A stretch of DNA of 64,000 nucleotides from JANQRZ01 sp965214485. Lineage in GTDB: Bacteria > Bacteroidota > Rhodothermia > Rhodothermales > JANQRZ01. The notes under the pieces were generated by a model. The model did not search any database, was not told where the DNA came from, and worked only from the letters and a program-made list of their open reading frames with translations. The stretch is taken from assembly GCA_965214485.1 (NCBI GenBank), contig CBDCBW010000002.1:1-64000 (forward strand). The letters run 5' to 3'. Below, in pieces: positions 1 to 8,809 of this stretch; the stretch's first letter is position 1, and every line of letters starts with the position of its first letter. Position numbers and translations under genes: made by a program.

Positions 1-2
1 AG

Positions 3-1431
3 CGGCCCCGCGACCCCGGCAACCCGCCCCGCGAGGCGGCAGGCATCACGCCCGACCGCGACGCCCGGACCCTCCTCGACCCCGAGGACGCGTCGGTCGA
101 GGCGCTGCGGAAGCTCGGCTTCACCGTCGCTCACGCGGTGCCGCACGACGGGATGCTGCCGGGGCAGGGTGCCGTGATCCTCCTCGCGGGCGACGCGCCG
201 GAGGCGCTCGTGCTGCGCGGCGCGGCCTCGCTCTTCGCGCAGTTCGACGGGGCCGACGGCGTCTACCCCGCCACGCCGATGGGCGTCATGGCCGTCCTCC
301 GCCAACTCTACCGCGACGCCGAGCGGCGGCAGGCCGGCGAGGCCCTCTACGCCGAGAACCCCGCCGGGCTCGAGCGACCGGTCTACGACCCCGCCCTCGC
401 CGCGCTCGCTGCGTCGCTCGGCGGCGAGCAGCCCGTGTTCTTCGCCGTGGACGACGTGCTCGAAGGCCACCGGGCGCTGGCCGTCGCCGACGAGCTCGGC
501 CTCAACCTCGTTCTTGGCGGTGTGGCGGAAAGCTCCCACCTCACCGGCAAGCTTCGCGCCGCCGGGGTCTCGGTCCTCGCTTCGCTGAACCTCCCCCAGC
601 GCCCCGACGCCGACTCGACCGCAGCCGACGAGGCCGTAGCCGACGAGGCCGCAGCCGACTCGTTCGACGCCGAGCCCGACCGCAGCCCGGCCCCTCCGGG
701 CGGAACCCTCTTCGTCTCCGACCGCCGCACCCGCTCCTACGCCGACGTGGACGACGAGACCGACGCTCTCGAGGCCCGGCGCGGCGCGGCAGTGGAGCTC
801 TACGAGCGCAACGCCCTGGCGCTGCACGAGGCCGGCATCCCCTTCGGCTTCGCCACGCTCGGCACCAAGCCGTCCGACATCCGCGCGAACCTCCGCCGGA
901 TCGTCGAGGCCGGGCTCTCGGAGGACGACGCCCTCGCCGCGCTGACCACGACGCCCGCCGCGCTGCTCGGCCTCGAGCGCAGCCTCGGCACGGTCGAGGC
1001 GGGCAAGATGGCGAACCTCGTCGTCACCCGACGGGCCGTACTTCGACGCGGCCACCACCGTCCGCTTCGTGTTCGTCGGCGGCGAGCGCTTCGAGGTCGA
1101 GGCCGACGAAGGGTTCGACCCGGCGGCCGAGGTGGCCGTCGCCGGGACGTGGGACTACCGCGTGGTCTCGGACGAGCAGCCGATGACGGGGACCCTGACG
1201 ATCACCGACGACGGCGGAACGCTCCGCGGCACCATCACCGCAGCCGGCACCGGGACGCTCACGCTCGACGCCCTCGCGCTCGACGGCAACCGCCTCTCGT
1301 TCAGCGTCACGAGTGACGCCTTCGGCACGGTGGACGTCTCCGGCCTCGTCACCGGCGACACCTACGAGGCCGAGATGACCGGCGCGAACGTCCCGCCGCT
1401 CACGCTCAGCGCCACCCGCCGGCCCGAATAA
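3..1431 (+). CDS. Amidohydrolase-family protein, 5' end outside window, one frameshift
   Basis: This is the C-terminal part of an imidazolonepropionase-like amidohydrolase. The reading frame is open from base 3, so the start and the metal-binding HxH lie outside the window. The typical end of the barrel is visible: LTTTPAALLGLERSLGTVEAG then KMANLVVT. Immediately after VVT, at about 1027-1030, the frame breaks: the run ACCCGACGG would restore VVTDGPYFDAATTVRFVFVGG if it had one C fewer. The remaining ~120 residues, read in the other frame to TAA at 1429-1431, form a beta-rich extension (TLTITDDGG, GTITAAGTGTLTL). It is the first of three tandem amidohydrolase genes. The break may be a true mutation or a sequencing error; with two similar breaks elsewhere I favour error. 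Confidence 0.75.
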
Positions 1432-1479
1432 CCTCGCTGTAGGGGTGGGTCTCAGACCCGCCCCTACCACCGCCCTGCC

Positions 1480-2856
1480 ATGCGAACCCTCACCCTCTTC
1501 CTTCTCTTCGCCTCCGCCGCCTTCGCCCAACCGGCGGGCCCCCCGCCCGTGGGCGACCTGCTGATCCGGGGCGCGACGGTGCTGACCGTCACGAACGGCA
1601 CCCTCGACGCCGCCGACGTGCTCGTGCGCGGTGGCAAGATCGCCGCGATCGGCCCGGGCCTCGACGCGCCGCCCGGGGTCCGCACCGTCGACGCCGCCGG
1701 GCGCTACCTCATGCCGGGGATCGTGGACGCGCACTCGCACCTCGGCCTCTCGTCGGTCAACGAGGCGACGAACCCCGTCACCGCTGAGGTGTGGGTCGGC
1801 GACGTGCTCGACCCGCTCGACGTCGGGCTCTACCGGGCGCTCGCCGGCGGCGTCACGGCGAGCCACGCGATGCACGGCTCGGCCAACGTCATCGGCGGGC
1901 AGAACGAGACGATCAAGCACCGCTGGGGGCTGACCGACCCCGAGGCGTGGCGCTTCGAGGGCGCGCCGCGCACGATCAAGTTCGCCCTCGGCGAGAACCC
2001 GACGCGCGTCCACGGGAAGTACCGAGGCATCCGCCCGGCAACGCGGATGGGCGTCGAGACGACCCTCCGCGACGCCTTCACCGAGGCCCGGCGCTACCGC
2101 GAGCGGCACGACGCCTACGAAGCCGCGCGCGCCGAGGGCCGCCGCGCGATGCCGCCGCCCTACGACCTCCGCCTCGAAACCCTCGCCGACGTCCTCGACG
2201 GCAACATCCTCGTCCACACCCACTCCTACCGCGCCGACGAAATCCTGATGCTGATGCGCGTGCTCGAAGACTTCGGGATCGACCGAGTCACGTTTCAACA
2301 CGTCAACGAGGGGTTCAAGATCGCCCCCGAGCTCGCCGCCTTCGGGCCCGAGGGGGCCGGCGCGTCGGTCTTCTCCGACTGGTACGCCTACAAGTTCGAG
2401 GTCTACTACTCGACCGCCTACAACGCCGCCGTCCTCACCCGGAACGGCGTCCGCACGAGCATCAACTCGGACTCCCCCGAGCTCATCCGCCACCTCTACC
2501 ACGAGGCCGCGAAGGCGCAGAAGTACGGCGGCCTCAGCGACGACGAGGCCCTCGCCCTGATCACGATCAACCCCGCGTGGCAGCTCGGCATCGACGACCG
2601 CGTCGGCTCCATCGAGGTCGGCAAGGACGCCGACCTCGCGCTCTTCGACGGGCACCCGCTCTCGGTCTACGCCGTCCCCTACCTGACGGTCGTCGACGGC
2701 ATCGTCCGCTTCGACCGCGAGCAGGACCGCGACGACGTGCGCGTCTTCGTCGACCCCGCCGACCCCGTCGGCGAGACCACCCTCGCCGCCGAGCACGACG
2801 AGGACGATGCCTGCCTCCGGGACGTCGCCACGCAGGGTGCGTGGTGGCTCCGGTAG
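1480..2856 (+). CDS. Secreted amidohydrolase (imidazolonepropionase-like)
   Basis: 458 residues. The first 16 residues are a signal peptide (MRTLTLFLLFASAAFA), so the enzyme is exported. A short beta-sandwich (about 27-75) leads into the TIM barrel with the metal-binding motif D83-A-H85-S-H87. Further likely metal ligands sit in VHTHSYRADE (about residue 245), TFQHVNEGF (about 277) and INSDSPEL (about 327), in the order expected for the amidohydrolase superfamily. The C-terminal strand motif GSIEVGKDADLALFDG is typical. Substrate cannot be deduced; relatives hydrolyse cyclic amides or dipeptide-like compounds. It lies 48 bp after the preceding amidohydrolase and probably shares its transcript. 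The ATG at 1480 is chosen because it opens the signal peptide. Confidence 0.85.
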   Translation: MRTLTLFLLFASAAFAQPAGPPPVGDLLIRGATVLTVTNGTLDAADVLVRGGKIAAIGPGLDAPPGVRTVDAAGRYLMPGIVDAHSHLGLSSVNEATNPVTAEVWVGDVLDPLDVGLYRALAGGVTASHAMHGSANVIGGQNETIKHRWGLTDPEAWRFEGAPRTIKFALGENPTRVHGKYRGIRPATRMGVETTLRDAFTEARRYRERHDAYEAARAEGRRAMPPPYDLRLETLADVLDGNILVHTHSYRADEILMLMRVLEDFGIDRVTFQHVNEGFKIAPELAAFGPEGAGASVFSDWYAYKFEVYYSTAYNAAVLTRNGVRTSINSDSPELIRHLYHEAAKAQKYGGLSDDEALALITINPAWQLGIDDRVGSIEVGKDADLALFDGHPLSVYAVPYLTVVDGIVRFDREQDRDDVRVFVDPADPVGETTLAAEHDEDDACLRDVATQGAWWLR

Positions 2857-2884
2857 TCGCTCGCCTTATTGAACCTTCAGTCCT

Positions 2885-3053
2885 GTCATCCCGAACGGAA
2901 CGAGTGGAGTTGAGGAACCCTGAAAGGCTCGGCGAAGCCCATCTCTGCGGGCACGAGGATCCAGCCTTTCGCAAATCCTCACCGATGAGCCTTTAGAGAT
3001 CCTTCGACTGCGCCCCTTCGACTACGCCCCTTCGGGGCTACGCTCAGGATGAC
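2885..3053. repeat. Palindromic intergenic element with GTCATCC/GGATGAC ends
   Basis: The gap between the second and third amidohydrolases begins GTCATCCCGAACGGAACG and ends GGGGCTACGCTCAGGATGAC, so its tips are inverted repeats (GTCATCC at 2885-2891 and GGATGAC at 3047-3053). Inside are GAGGAACCC and GAGGATCC-like and GATCCTTCGACT stretches. This style of element (GTCATCC...GATCCTTCG...GGATGAC) is a widespread intergenic repeat in bacterial genomes. It encodes nothing. No second copy is visible in this window. Confidence 0.5.
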
Positions 3054-3066
3054 ACGAGAAAACGTC

Positions 3067-3108
3067 TTGCCATAGCCTGACCTCCTTTTGCCATAGCCTG
3101 ACCTCCTT
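3067..3108. repeat. 21-bp direct repeat, two copies
   Basis: TTGCCATAGCCTGACCTCCTT occurs twice back to back (3067-3087 and 3088-3108), ending five bases before the ATG at 3113. The duplication therefore lies in the leader of the third amidohydrolase and doubles whatever translation or promoter signal it holds. Confidence 0.8.
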
Positions 3109-3112
3109 CCCG

Positions 3113-4420
3113 ATGACCCTCCTCCTCTCGCTTCTTCTTCTCGCCCTCTCGCTCCTCCCCACCGACGACGGGGAGGGGCGGCGCGGCACGTTCGCCATCA
3201 CGAATGCCCGCATCGAGACCGTCACGAACGGCGTGATCGAGCGCGGCACGGTCGTGATCCGCGACGGGCTCATCGAGGCCGTCGGCCCCGGGGTGCAGCC
3301 GCCCGCCGACGCCGAGGTGATCGACGGGACCGGGCTGACGGTCTACCCGGGGCTGATCGACGGCGGGACGCGGCTCGGGCTGCAGGAGATAGGCTCGCTC
3401 TCGGAGACGCGGGACTGGCGCGAGATCGGCGAAATCACGCCGCACATGCAGGCCCTCACCGCCGTCAACCCGTCCTCGTCGCTCCTCCCGATCACCCGCG
3501 TCAGCGGCGTCACGACCGTGCTCACGGTGCCCGACGGCGGGCTGCTGCCCGGCACCGCCGCGCTGATCAGCCTGCAGGGCTACACCCCTGAGCAGCTCGA
3601 CGCCGGGTTCCGGGGCGTGGTGCTCGCCTTCCCCGCGTCGGCGCGGCGCAGCCGGTGGGACCGCCGCACGCCCGAGGAAATCGAGAAGCAGGCGGCCGAG
3701 GCCCTGGAGAAGCTCGACGAGACGTGGGACCAGGCCGTGCTCTGGGCGCGGATCGACTCGGCGTACCACGCCGCGCCCGGCCCCAAACCGACGCCCGAGT
3801 ACGTCCCCGAGATGGAGGCGCTCGCGGGGGTCGTCCGCCGCGAGGTGCCGCTGCTCGTCGAGGTCAACGCCGCGCAGGACATCACGCGGGCGATTGCGTG
3901 GGTGCAGCAGAAAAACGTCCGGGCTATCTTCACCGGCGTCGCCGAGGGCTGGCGCGTGGCCGACGAGCTCGCCGACGCCGGCGTCCCGGTGATCGCCGGC
4001 CCCGTCCTCGCGCTCCCGACGCGCGACGCCGACCGCTACGACCGCGCCTACGCGAATCCGGGCCTGATGCGCGAGGCGGGCGTCGAGGTGGCGCTGCGGA
4101 CGACCGAGGTCGAGAACGTCCGCAACCTCCCCTACCACGCCGCCTTCGCCGCCGCCTACGGAGCACCCTTCGGGTTTGGCCGCGCCGCCGCGCTCGAAGC
4201 CGTCACGATCGTCCCGGCCCGCCTCTTCGGCGTCGCCGACCGGCTGGGCTCGGTCGAGGCGGGCAAGTCCGCCACGCTCTTCGCCGCCGACGGCGACCCG
4301 TTCGAGACCAAGACGCAGGTCCGCCACCTGTTCATCGACGGCTACCTGATGCCCCTCGCCTCGCGGCAGACGGAGCTCTACGACGAGTACCTCGACCGCA
4401 CGCCGGGCCTGGCGAAGTAG
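3113..4420 (+). CDS. Amidohydrolase-like protein lacking the HxH metal motif
   Basis: 435 residues with a hydrophobic N-terminus (LLLSLLLLALSLL), probably a signal peptide. The fold signature of the amidohydrolase superfamily is clear: ITNARIETVTNG, GTVVIRDGLIEAVGPG, then VYPGLIDGGTRLGLQ, and at the end RLGSVEAGKSATLFAADGD. In active members the sequence after PGLID is A-H-x-H; here it is G-G-T-R-L-G, so both metal-binding histidines are missing. The protein may be catalytically dead, or use a different mechanism. It belongs to the same tandem array as the two genes upstream and may act as a partner or binding subunit; that is inference. Confidence 0.8.
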   Translation: MTLLLSLLLLALSLLPTDDGEGRRGTFAITNARIETVTNGVIERGTVVIRDGLIEAVGPGVQPPADAEVIDGTGLTVYPGLIDGGTRLGLQEIGSLSETRDWREIGEITPHMQALTAVNPSSSLLPITRVSGVTTVLTVPDGGLLPGTAALISLQGYTPEQLDAGFRGVVLAFPASARRSRWDRRTPEEIEKQAAEALEKLDETWDQAVLWARIDSAYHAAPGPKPTPEYVPEMEALAGVVRREVPLLVEVNAAQDITRAIAWVQQKNVRAIFTGVAEGWRVADELADAGVPVIAGPVLALPTRDADRYDRAYANPGLMREAGVEVALRTTEVENVRNLPYHAAFAAAYGAPFGFGRAAALEAVTIVPARLFGVADRLGSVEAGKSATLFAADGDPFETKTQVRHLFIDGYLMPLASRQTELYDEYLDRTPGLAK

Positions 4421-4422
4421 TG

Positions 4423-4764
4423 CTACCCCTCGATTTCGGTCACGAGCTGGATTTCTCGGAGGACGCCCTGCACGCGGAAGCAGTCCTCGAACTCGCCTTC
4501 GTAGACGCGGTCCTTGCCCTCGGTGTGGACGGTCCACGCGTGGCGCTCGGCCTGGGCGAGGGAGCAGCCCGTGGCCTTGATCACCTGGCGGATGACCTCC
4601 TCGAAGGTGTGGATGTCGTCGTTGTAGAGGATCACCCGCCACGGGGTCGTGATCCGCTCCTCGGTCTCGTCCTCGACGGCCACGTCCACGTCGGGGGACG
4701 CCGGGCGGGCCGGCGGCGCGGCGGGTCCGAGCCGAGGTGACCGCAGCCGAGGTGACTGCGCCAT
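4423..4764 (-). CDS. clpS: ATP-dependent Clp protease adaptor ClpS
   Basis: 113 residues. A ~35-residue Pro/Ala-rich N-terminal arm is followed by the conserved ClpS core: WRVILYNDDIHTFEEVI, QVIKATGCSLAQAERHAW, VHTEGKDRVYEGEFEDC and VLREIQLVTEI. ClpS docks on the ClpA/ClpC N-domain and delivers N-degron substrates to ClpP; the N-D-D segment and the downstream helices form the N-degron pocket. The ATG at 4764 overlaps the purS TGA (sequence TGATG), which supports that start over the GTG one codon upstream and implies translational coupling. It is the last gene of the pssA-purS-clpS operon. Confidence 0.93.
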   Translation of the reverse strand: MAQSPRLRSPRLGPAAPPARPASPDVDVAVEDETEERITTPWRVILYNDDIHTFEEVIRQVIKATGCSLAQAERHAWTVHTEGKDRVYEGEFEDCFRVQGVLREIQLVTEIEG

Positions 4765-5027
4765 CACGCCGGGGCAGCCTCGACCGCTTCGACTTCCACC
4801 GCGAAGTCCTCCATCACCGGGTTGGCGAGCAGCTTCTCGGCGGCCTCGCGCGCGACGCGCCCGGCCTCCTCCCGGCTCCCGGCCTCGATCCGGAGCTCGA
4901 CGAGCTTGCCGGTGCGGACGTCCGCCACCGCAGCGTAGCCGAGGCTGTGGAGCGCGTGGCGGACGGCCTTGCCCTGCGGGTCGAGGATCGAGGGGCGGAG
5001 CGTGATGCGGACGGTGGCTTTGAACAC
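4764..5027 (-). CDS. purS: Phosphoribosylformylglycinamidine synthase subunit PurS
   Basis: 87 residues, the usual size for PurS, the small dimeric subunit that bridges PurQ and PurL in the fourth step of purine synthesis. The sequence shows the family pattern: FKATVRITLRPSILDPQGKAV, then HALHSLGYAAVADVRTGKLVEL and EAAEKLLANPVMEDFAVEVE. The likely start is GTG at 5027, five bases after the pssA stop; no ATG fits. Its TGA overlaps the clpS ATG. PurL and PurQ are not in this window. Confidence 0.9.
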   Translation of the reverse strand: MFKATVRITLRPSILDPQGKAVRHALHSLGYAAVADVRTGKLVELRIEAGSREEAGRVAREAAEKLLANPVMEDFAVEVEAVEAAPA

Positions 5028-5032
5028 AAGCG

Positions 5033-5890
5033 TCAGGGATCGGGAGGGGAATCGTCGTCGGAGCCGGAGGCCGCGTGGACGGCCCACCGAACCGCGCCGC
5101 CGATCCCGAGGGAAAGATACACGAGCGCCGCGATGAGCAGCCCGATCTCCTGCAGGAAGAGCGTCAGCAGGAGCCCGAGGCCGAAGGCCAGGAACCGCCG
5201 CGGATAGGCCCGGAGGTTGGCGCGGTTGGGCTGCGGCAGCGCCGGGAAGCGAACCGGCGACACCATCAGCGCCGAGAGCACCAGGACCAGCGTGATGAGG
5301 ACCGAGATCTGGCGGCGCTCCAGCACGTCGAACCACGGGAAGTCGGCGAAGGTGAGGATGAACACGACGACGGTGCCGGCCTGCGCCGGGATCGGGAGCC
5401 CGATGAAGTAGGCCTGCTTCTCCTCGGGGCTGGCGAGGGTGTTGAACCGCGCGAGGCGGACGGCCCCGAAGAGCGCCGGCAGGCTCGCCAGCAGCCCGCC
5501 CCACATCGGCCCGAGCTGGTCGAGGCCGAACTCGTAGAGCAGAAACGACGGCGCGACGCCGAACGAGACCACGTCGCTGAGCGAGTCGAGCTCGAGGCCG
5601 AAGTCGGTCGAGACGTGCGCGAGGCGGGCCATGAACCCGTCGAGCAGGTCGAAGAACGCGGCGAGGACGACGAGCCACGCGGCGGCCTCGAGGTTGCCCG
5701 CCGAGGTCTGGATGATCGAGAAGAACCCGCTGAGCAGGTTCATCAGCGTGAAGAAGCTCGGCACCGCCACCGGCGGCACGCCGACCACGCGCCGCCGCCG
5801 CCGCTGCCGCAGCACGGGGCCGGCCGAGCGCGGGGGCGGGCCCGCAGGCCGCTCATCCGGCGCTTCCAGCGGGGGCGGTGCGTCGTCCAT
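5033..5890 (-). CDS. pssA: CDP-diacylglycerol-serine O-phosphatidyltransferase
   Basis: 285 residues. The CDP-alcohol phosphotransferase motif is complete: D81-x2-D84-G85-x2-A88-R89-x8-G98-x3-D102-x3-D106. It transfers serine to CDP-diacylglycerol, giving phosphatidylserine, the precursor of phosphatidylethanolamine. Hydrophobic segments (about 45-60, 68-80, 115-135 and several toward the C-terminus) make it an integral membrane protein. The N-terminal 40 residues are Pro/Arg-rich. The ATG at 5890 overlaps the TGA of a 33-codon ORF upstream (TGATG), the same geometry as purS/clpS, so the pair may be coupled. No phosphatidylserine decarboxylase gene adjoins it here. Confidence 0.92.
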   Translation of the reverse strand: MDDAPPPLEAPDERPAGPPPRSAGPVLRQRRRRRVVGVPPVAVPSFFTLMNLLSGFFSIIQTSAGNLEAAAWLVVLAAFFDLLDGFMARLAHVSTDFGLELDSLSDVVSFGVAPSFLLYEFGLDQLGPMWGGLLASLPALFGAVRLARFNTLASPEEKQAYFIGLPIPAQAGTVVVFILTFADFPWFDVLERRQISVLITLVLVLSALMVSPVRFPALPQPNRANLRAYPRRFLAFGLGLLLTLFLQEIGLLIAALVYLSLGIGGAVRWAVHAASGSDDDSPPDP

Positions 5891-5991
5891 CACGACGGCC
5901 CCCCTCCGACCCGGAGGCCGAGAGCCACGCAGAGCGGCGTCACGACGGGGACGCTGCCGGGGACGAGGGAGCCTTCGCGCGCGAGCGCCAT
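5890..5991 (-). CDS. Possible 33-residue leader ORF of pssA
   Basis: ATG at 5991 opens a 33-codon frame (beginning MALAREGSLVPG, with a short hydrophobic centre VTPLCVALGL) ending TGA at 5892-5890, overlapping the pssA ATG as TGATG. A promoter-like TATCTTGG lies 30 bases upstream of the ATG, the same spacing seen for other genes here. These two points suggest it is translated and coupled to pssA. No family is recognised, and it could be chance in GC-rich DNA. Confidence 0.35.
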   Translation of the reverse strand: MALAREGSLVPGSVPVVTPLCVALGLRVGGGPS

Positions 5992-6020
5992 GCCGGAGAC
6001 GGGAGAGGTGCGACGGGCCT

Positions 6021-6028
6021 CCAAGATA
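6021..6028 (-). promoter_or_regulatory. TAnnTTnG-type promoter element for the pssA operon
   Basis: On the minus strand the sequence reads TATCTTGG, matching the TAnnTTTG-like -7 box used by Bacteroidota. The same element precedes nadK and others in this window. It would place the transcript start near 6013. Confidence 0.45.
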
Positions 6029-6041
6029 CGAGTGCCGGAGC

Positions 6042-6079
6042 GCACCGTCAGCCCCGAAGCGCACCGTCAGCCCCGAAGC
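6042..6079. repeat. 19-bp direct repeat, two copies
   Basis: GCACCGTCAGCCCCGAAGC is repeated exactly (6042-6060, 6061-6079), just upstream of the pssA promoter element. Confidence 0.85.
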
Positions 6080-7248
6080 GCAGGGGAGTCTAAGGCGGAA
6101 AGGATCGCCAACGCTCGGGCTTTGCGCCGCCGGCCCCCGCCCCGGTCGGCGAGGACCGGGGCGGCCAAACGCGAAAGCGGGCCGGCACCCGAGGCACCGA
6201 CCCGCTGAGAGTTGTTCCTGACGCGACAGCCCTTCTTTCGTCGGCCCGAGGGCCTTTCCCGGCGCGCGGCCGGAACCCGGCCGAAGCCGGAACGGGTCGC
6301 ATCGGGGTTCTGGTCGTCAGACCTCCTCCCGGCGCGACGCCGGACAAAAGGGCGGGCTGGCTCTTGCACCGGCCACCTGTTTCGACGAGGTGCAGAGCAC
6401 CCCGGAAACGTGGTCCGAGTGCTGCGGCGCGCACCGCCCCGCGACGAGGTCGCGCGGTGGTGTTGCCGGCGAGCGCCGTACCGACGGTACGACGTGCGGC
6501 CGGCGGCCGCCCAGACACATTTTCTCCGGCGTGGCGCTGACGGCGAGGCCTCTGCCGGCGCATCCTTTTGCCCGGCTAGGCCGGGTGACTCGGGGCGCTG
6601 GGCTTACCTGGCGTCCTTCGCTGGTTGGTCGGAGGCTCACCGCGAGGGGGAGCGCCTGCCGCGCGGGCAGGTCCGGCCGGGGGCCGAAGGGGCCGTGTCC
6701 TCGCCGGGCCATGCCGGCGACCTCATGCAGCCTGGAGAACTTCAGTCGCGTCAAGGAACGTCGCCGCCCGAAGGCAGCCACCGCGTGAAGCGAGCTTCAG
6801 AGGCGGCGCGTGCCCGGAGGCACTGCGTCCAATTAACCGCGCAGAAACCGTGAAGTCAAGTCTGGAAGGCTCCGACTTATGCACAACTTATCGAGAGGAT
6901 TATCCACACCTTGTCGGTGCGACGGCCGGTTTTGCGAGGCGAGGGCCGGTCCGCCCGCGCCGGCGTGGGAGCACCGGCTTGGGGCCGAAAAGCCTGACCG
7001 ATGCAGCGGCGCTGCAGGCCAGGCTTTTCAGTGACGCGACTGCGAGGCGAGGCCACGGTCGGCCCGCCTCTCTCCGGCGGCATGAGGTGGTGGGAAGATA
7101 CGGGGCCCCGCCTTCGGAGCAAAGGTTTAGTTATCCACAATAACAGGCCCGCACCCTGACCGGGGCACTCGGAGCGCTTTCGGTTTCCTTCTCTCCTGCT
7201 GCAATAACAGAACCCGCATCGGCAGGGCTCCGGTACCATCGGCGTGAT
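6080..7248. other. Gene-free region around candidate origin
   Basis: About 1.2 kb between the divergent pssA operon and the WS/DGAT gene has no open frame with protein-like composition on either strand. The left part (about 6100-6860) is very GC-rich with many short inverted repeats (for example CCGGCGCG near 6258 and 6330) and could hold a structured RNA, but I found no RNase P, tmRNA or SRP signature. At 6988-7028 AAAAGCCTG and CAGGCTTTT flank TGCAGC/GCTGCA, giving a long hairpin. The right part contains the DnaA boxes. Confidence 0.6.
6877..7139 (+). other. Cluster of three DnaA boxes, candidate oriC
   Basis: Three perfect matches to the DnaA-box consensus TTATNCACA, all in the same orientation: TTATGCACA at 6877-6885, TTATCCACA at 6900-6908 and TTATCCACA at 7131-7139. 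The first two are 23 bp apart, separated by a partial box TTATCGAGA. In ~70% GC DNA even one such 9-mer is rare, and I see no other copy in the window. The boxes lie in the largest gene-free stretch, between divergent genes. No dnaA, dnaN, parAB or gidA neighbour is present; in many Bacteroidota dnaA is not next to the origin. Confidence 0.5.
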
Positions 7249-7256
7249 TAGATTGC
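7249..7256 (+). promoter_or_regulatory. Promoter element upstream of WS/DGAT gene
   Basis: TAGATTGC fits the TAnnTTnG-like element and lies 52 bases before the ATG at 7309. Confidence 0.35.
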
Positions 7257-7308
7257 GCCTCGCCCCTTCCCTCCCCCGCGCCCCGCGTCTCCCCTCACCC
7301 GCTTCCGC

Positions 7309-8691
7309 ATGGCTCGCAGGCAGAAACTCGGTGCCGCCGACGTGGCGTGGCTCCGCATGGAGTCCTCGGTCAACCCGATGACGATCGTCGGCATCATCGG
7401 CTTCGAGGAACCGATGGCGCTGGCCGACCTGAAGCGCCTCATCGGAGAGCGCCTGCTGATCTTCGAGCGCTTCCGGCAGCGCGTCGTCTACCGGGGCTCC
7501 GCGCCGACCTGGGAGACCGACCCGCACTTCGACCTCGACGCGCACGTCCACCGCGTCGGCCTCGCCGTGCCGGACACGAAGGCGTCGCTCGAGGAGCTGA
7601 CGAGCGAGCTGATGAGCGCGCCGCTGGACTTCTCGAAGCCGCCGTGGCAGTTCCACCTCGTCGAGGCGTTCGACGGCGGCAGCGCGCTCATCGGGCGGCT
7701 CCACCACTCGATCGGCGACGGGATCGCGCTGATCCACGTCCTGCTCGCCCTCACCGACGAGATGTTCGACCCGGCGCGGGCGACGCCGAGCTACGGGCGC
7801 GAGCGCGCGGAAGAGTCCCTCGCCGACCGCCTCGCCCGCCGCGCCGGGAACGCGGCAGACGGCCTGGGCAACGTCGCGGCCCGGGTCGTCGCCGGCGGCC
7901 TCGACGCGCTCCAGAACCCGCACAAAGCCTTCGAGTGGGCGCGGCAGGGGCTGAGCGTCGGCGCGGCGGCGAGCAAGATCGCGCTGATGGCCTCGGACTC
8001 GCCGACGCGCTTCAAGGCCCCGGCGAGCGTCGTCAAGCGCGTCGCGTGGTCGGCCCCGCTCCCGCTGGGCGACGTGAAGGCGGTCGCCCACGGCGTCGGC
8101 GGCAAGCTGAACGACGTGCTGATGGCCGCCGTCGCGGGCGCGCTCCGGCGCTACCTCGCGGGGCACGGCGAGCCGACGGCGGGCGTCGAGGTCGGCTCGG
8201 TGATCCCGGTCAACCTCCGGCCCTACGAGCGGGCGTTCGACCTGGGCAACGTCTTCGGCCTCGTCTTCCTCTCGCTGCCCATCGGGATCGCGGACGCGCG
8301 CGAGCGGCTGCTCGAGATCAAGCGGCGGATGGACGTGATCAAGAGCTCCGCCGAGCCCGCCGTCGCCTTCGGGATTTTGCAAGCGATCGGGGCCGGGCCG
8401 GAGCTCCTCCACGGGCAGGTCGTCGAGGTCCTCTCGTCGAAGGTCTCCGCCGTGGTGACCAACGTCCCGGGGCCGCGCGAGCGGCTGCACTTCTACGGCA
8501 ACGAGGTCCGGCGCCTGATGTTCTGGGTGCCCCGTGCGGGCGACATCGGCCTCGGCGTCAGCGTGATCAGCTACGCCGGCGAGGTCTCGGTCGGCATCGC
8601 CACCGACGCCAAGATGGCCCCCGACCCCGACGCCCTCGTCGCCGCCTTCCACGCGGAGGTCGACGCGCTCGTGGACGAGTTCGGCGGCTGA
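7309..8691 (+). CDS. Wax ester synthase/diacylglycerol acyltransferase (WS/DGAT)
   Basis: 460 residues, the normal length. The catalytic HHxxxDG motif is present (H132-H133-S-I-G-D137-G138), and the N-terminus LGAADVAWLRMESSVNPM is typical of the family. The C-terminal half carries the second conserved block NVPGPRERLHFYGN, followed by DIGLGVSVISYAGEVSVGI. The enzyme esterifies acyl-CoA to fatty alcohols or diacylglycerol at the membrane or lipid-droplet surface. The next gene is a phasin and an SCP2-like protein follows, suggesting a storage-lipid locus. ATG at 7309 is used because family similarity begins there. Confidence 0.9.
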   Translation: MARRQKLGAADVAWLRMESSVNPMTIVGIIGFEEPMALADLKRLIGERLLIFERFRQRVVYRGSAPTWETDPHFDLDAHVHRVGLAVPDTKASLEELTSELMSAPLDFSKPPWQFHLVEAFDGGSALIGRLHHSIGDGIALIHVLLALTDEMFDPARATPSYGRERAEESLADRLARRAGNAADGLGNVAARVVAGGLDALQNPHKAFEWARQGLSVGAAASKIALMASDSPTRFKAPASVVKRVAWSAPLPLGDVKAVAHGVGGKLNDVLMAAVAGALRRYLAGHGEPTAGVEVGSVIPVNLRPYERAFDLGNVFGLVFLSLPIGIADARERLLEIKRRMDVIKSSAEPAVAFGILQAIGAGPELLHGQVVEVLSSKVSAVVTNVPGPRERLHFYGNEVRRLMFWVPRAGDIGLGVSVISYAGEVSVGIATDAKMAPDPDALVAAFHAEVDALVDEFGG

Positions 8692-8809
8692 TGCGCCGGT
8701 GGACGGGGCGGGCAAACGGCGTGGGGGGAAAGGGAGGGTGGGGAGGGAACGAGCCCCGGCGCGCTACGCGACGCCCCCCGATGTTTTTCCCGGCCCCCGT
8801 GCTTCTCCG

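Noticed and set aside
6100..6870. RNase P RNA, tmRNA or SRP RNA in the gene-free region
   Set aside because: No GAGGAAAGTCC, tmRNA ends or SRP loop signature on either strand; only unspecific GC-rich hairpins.
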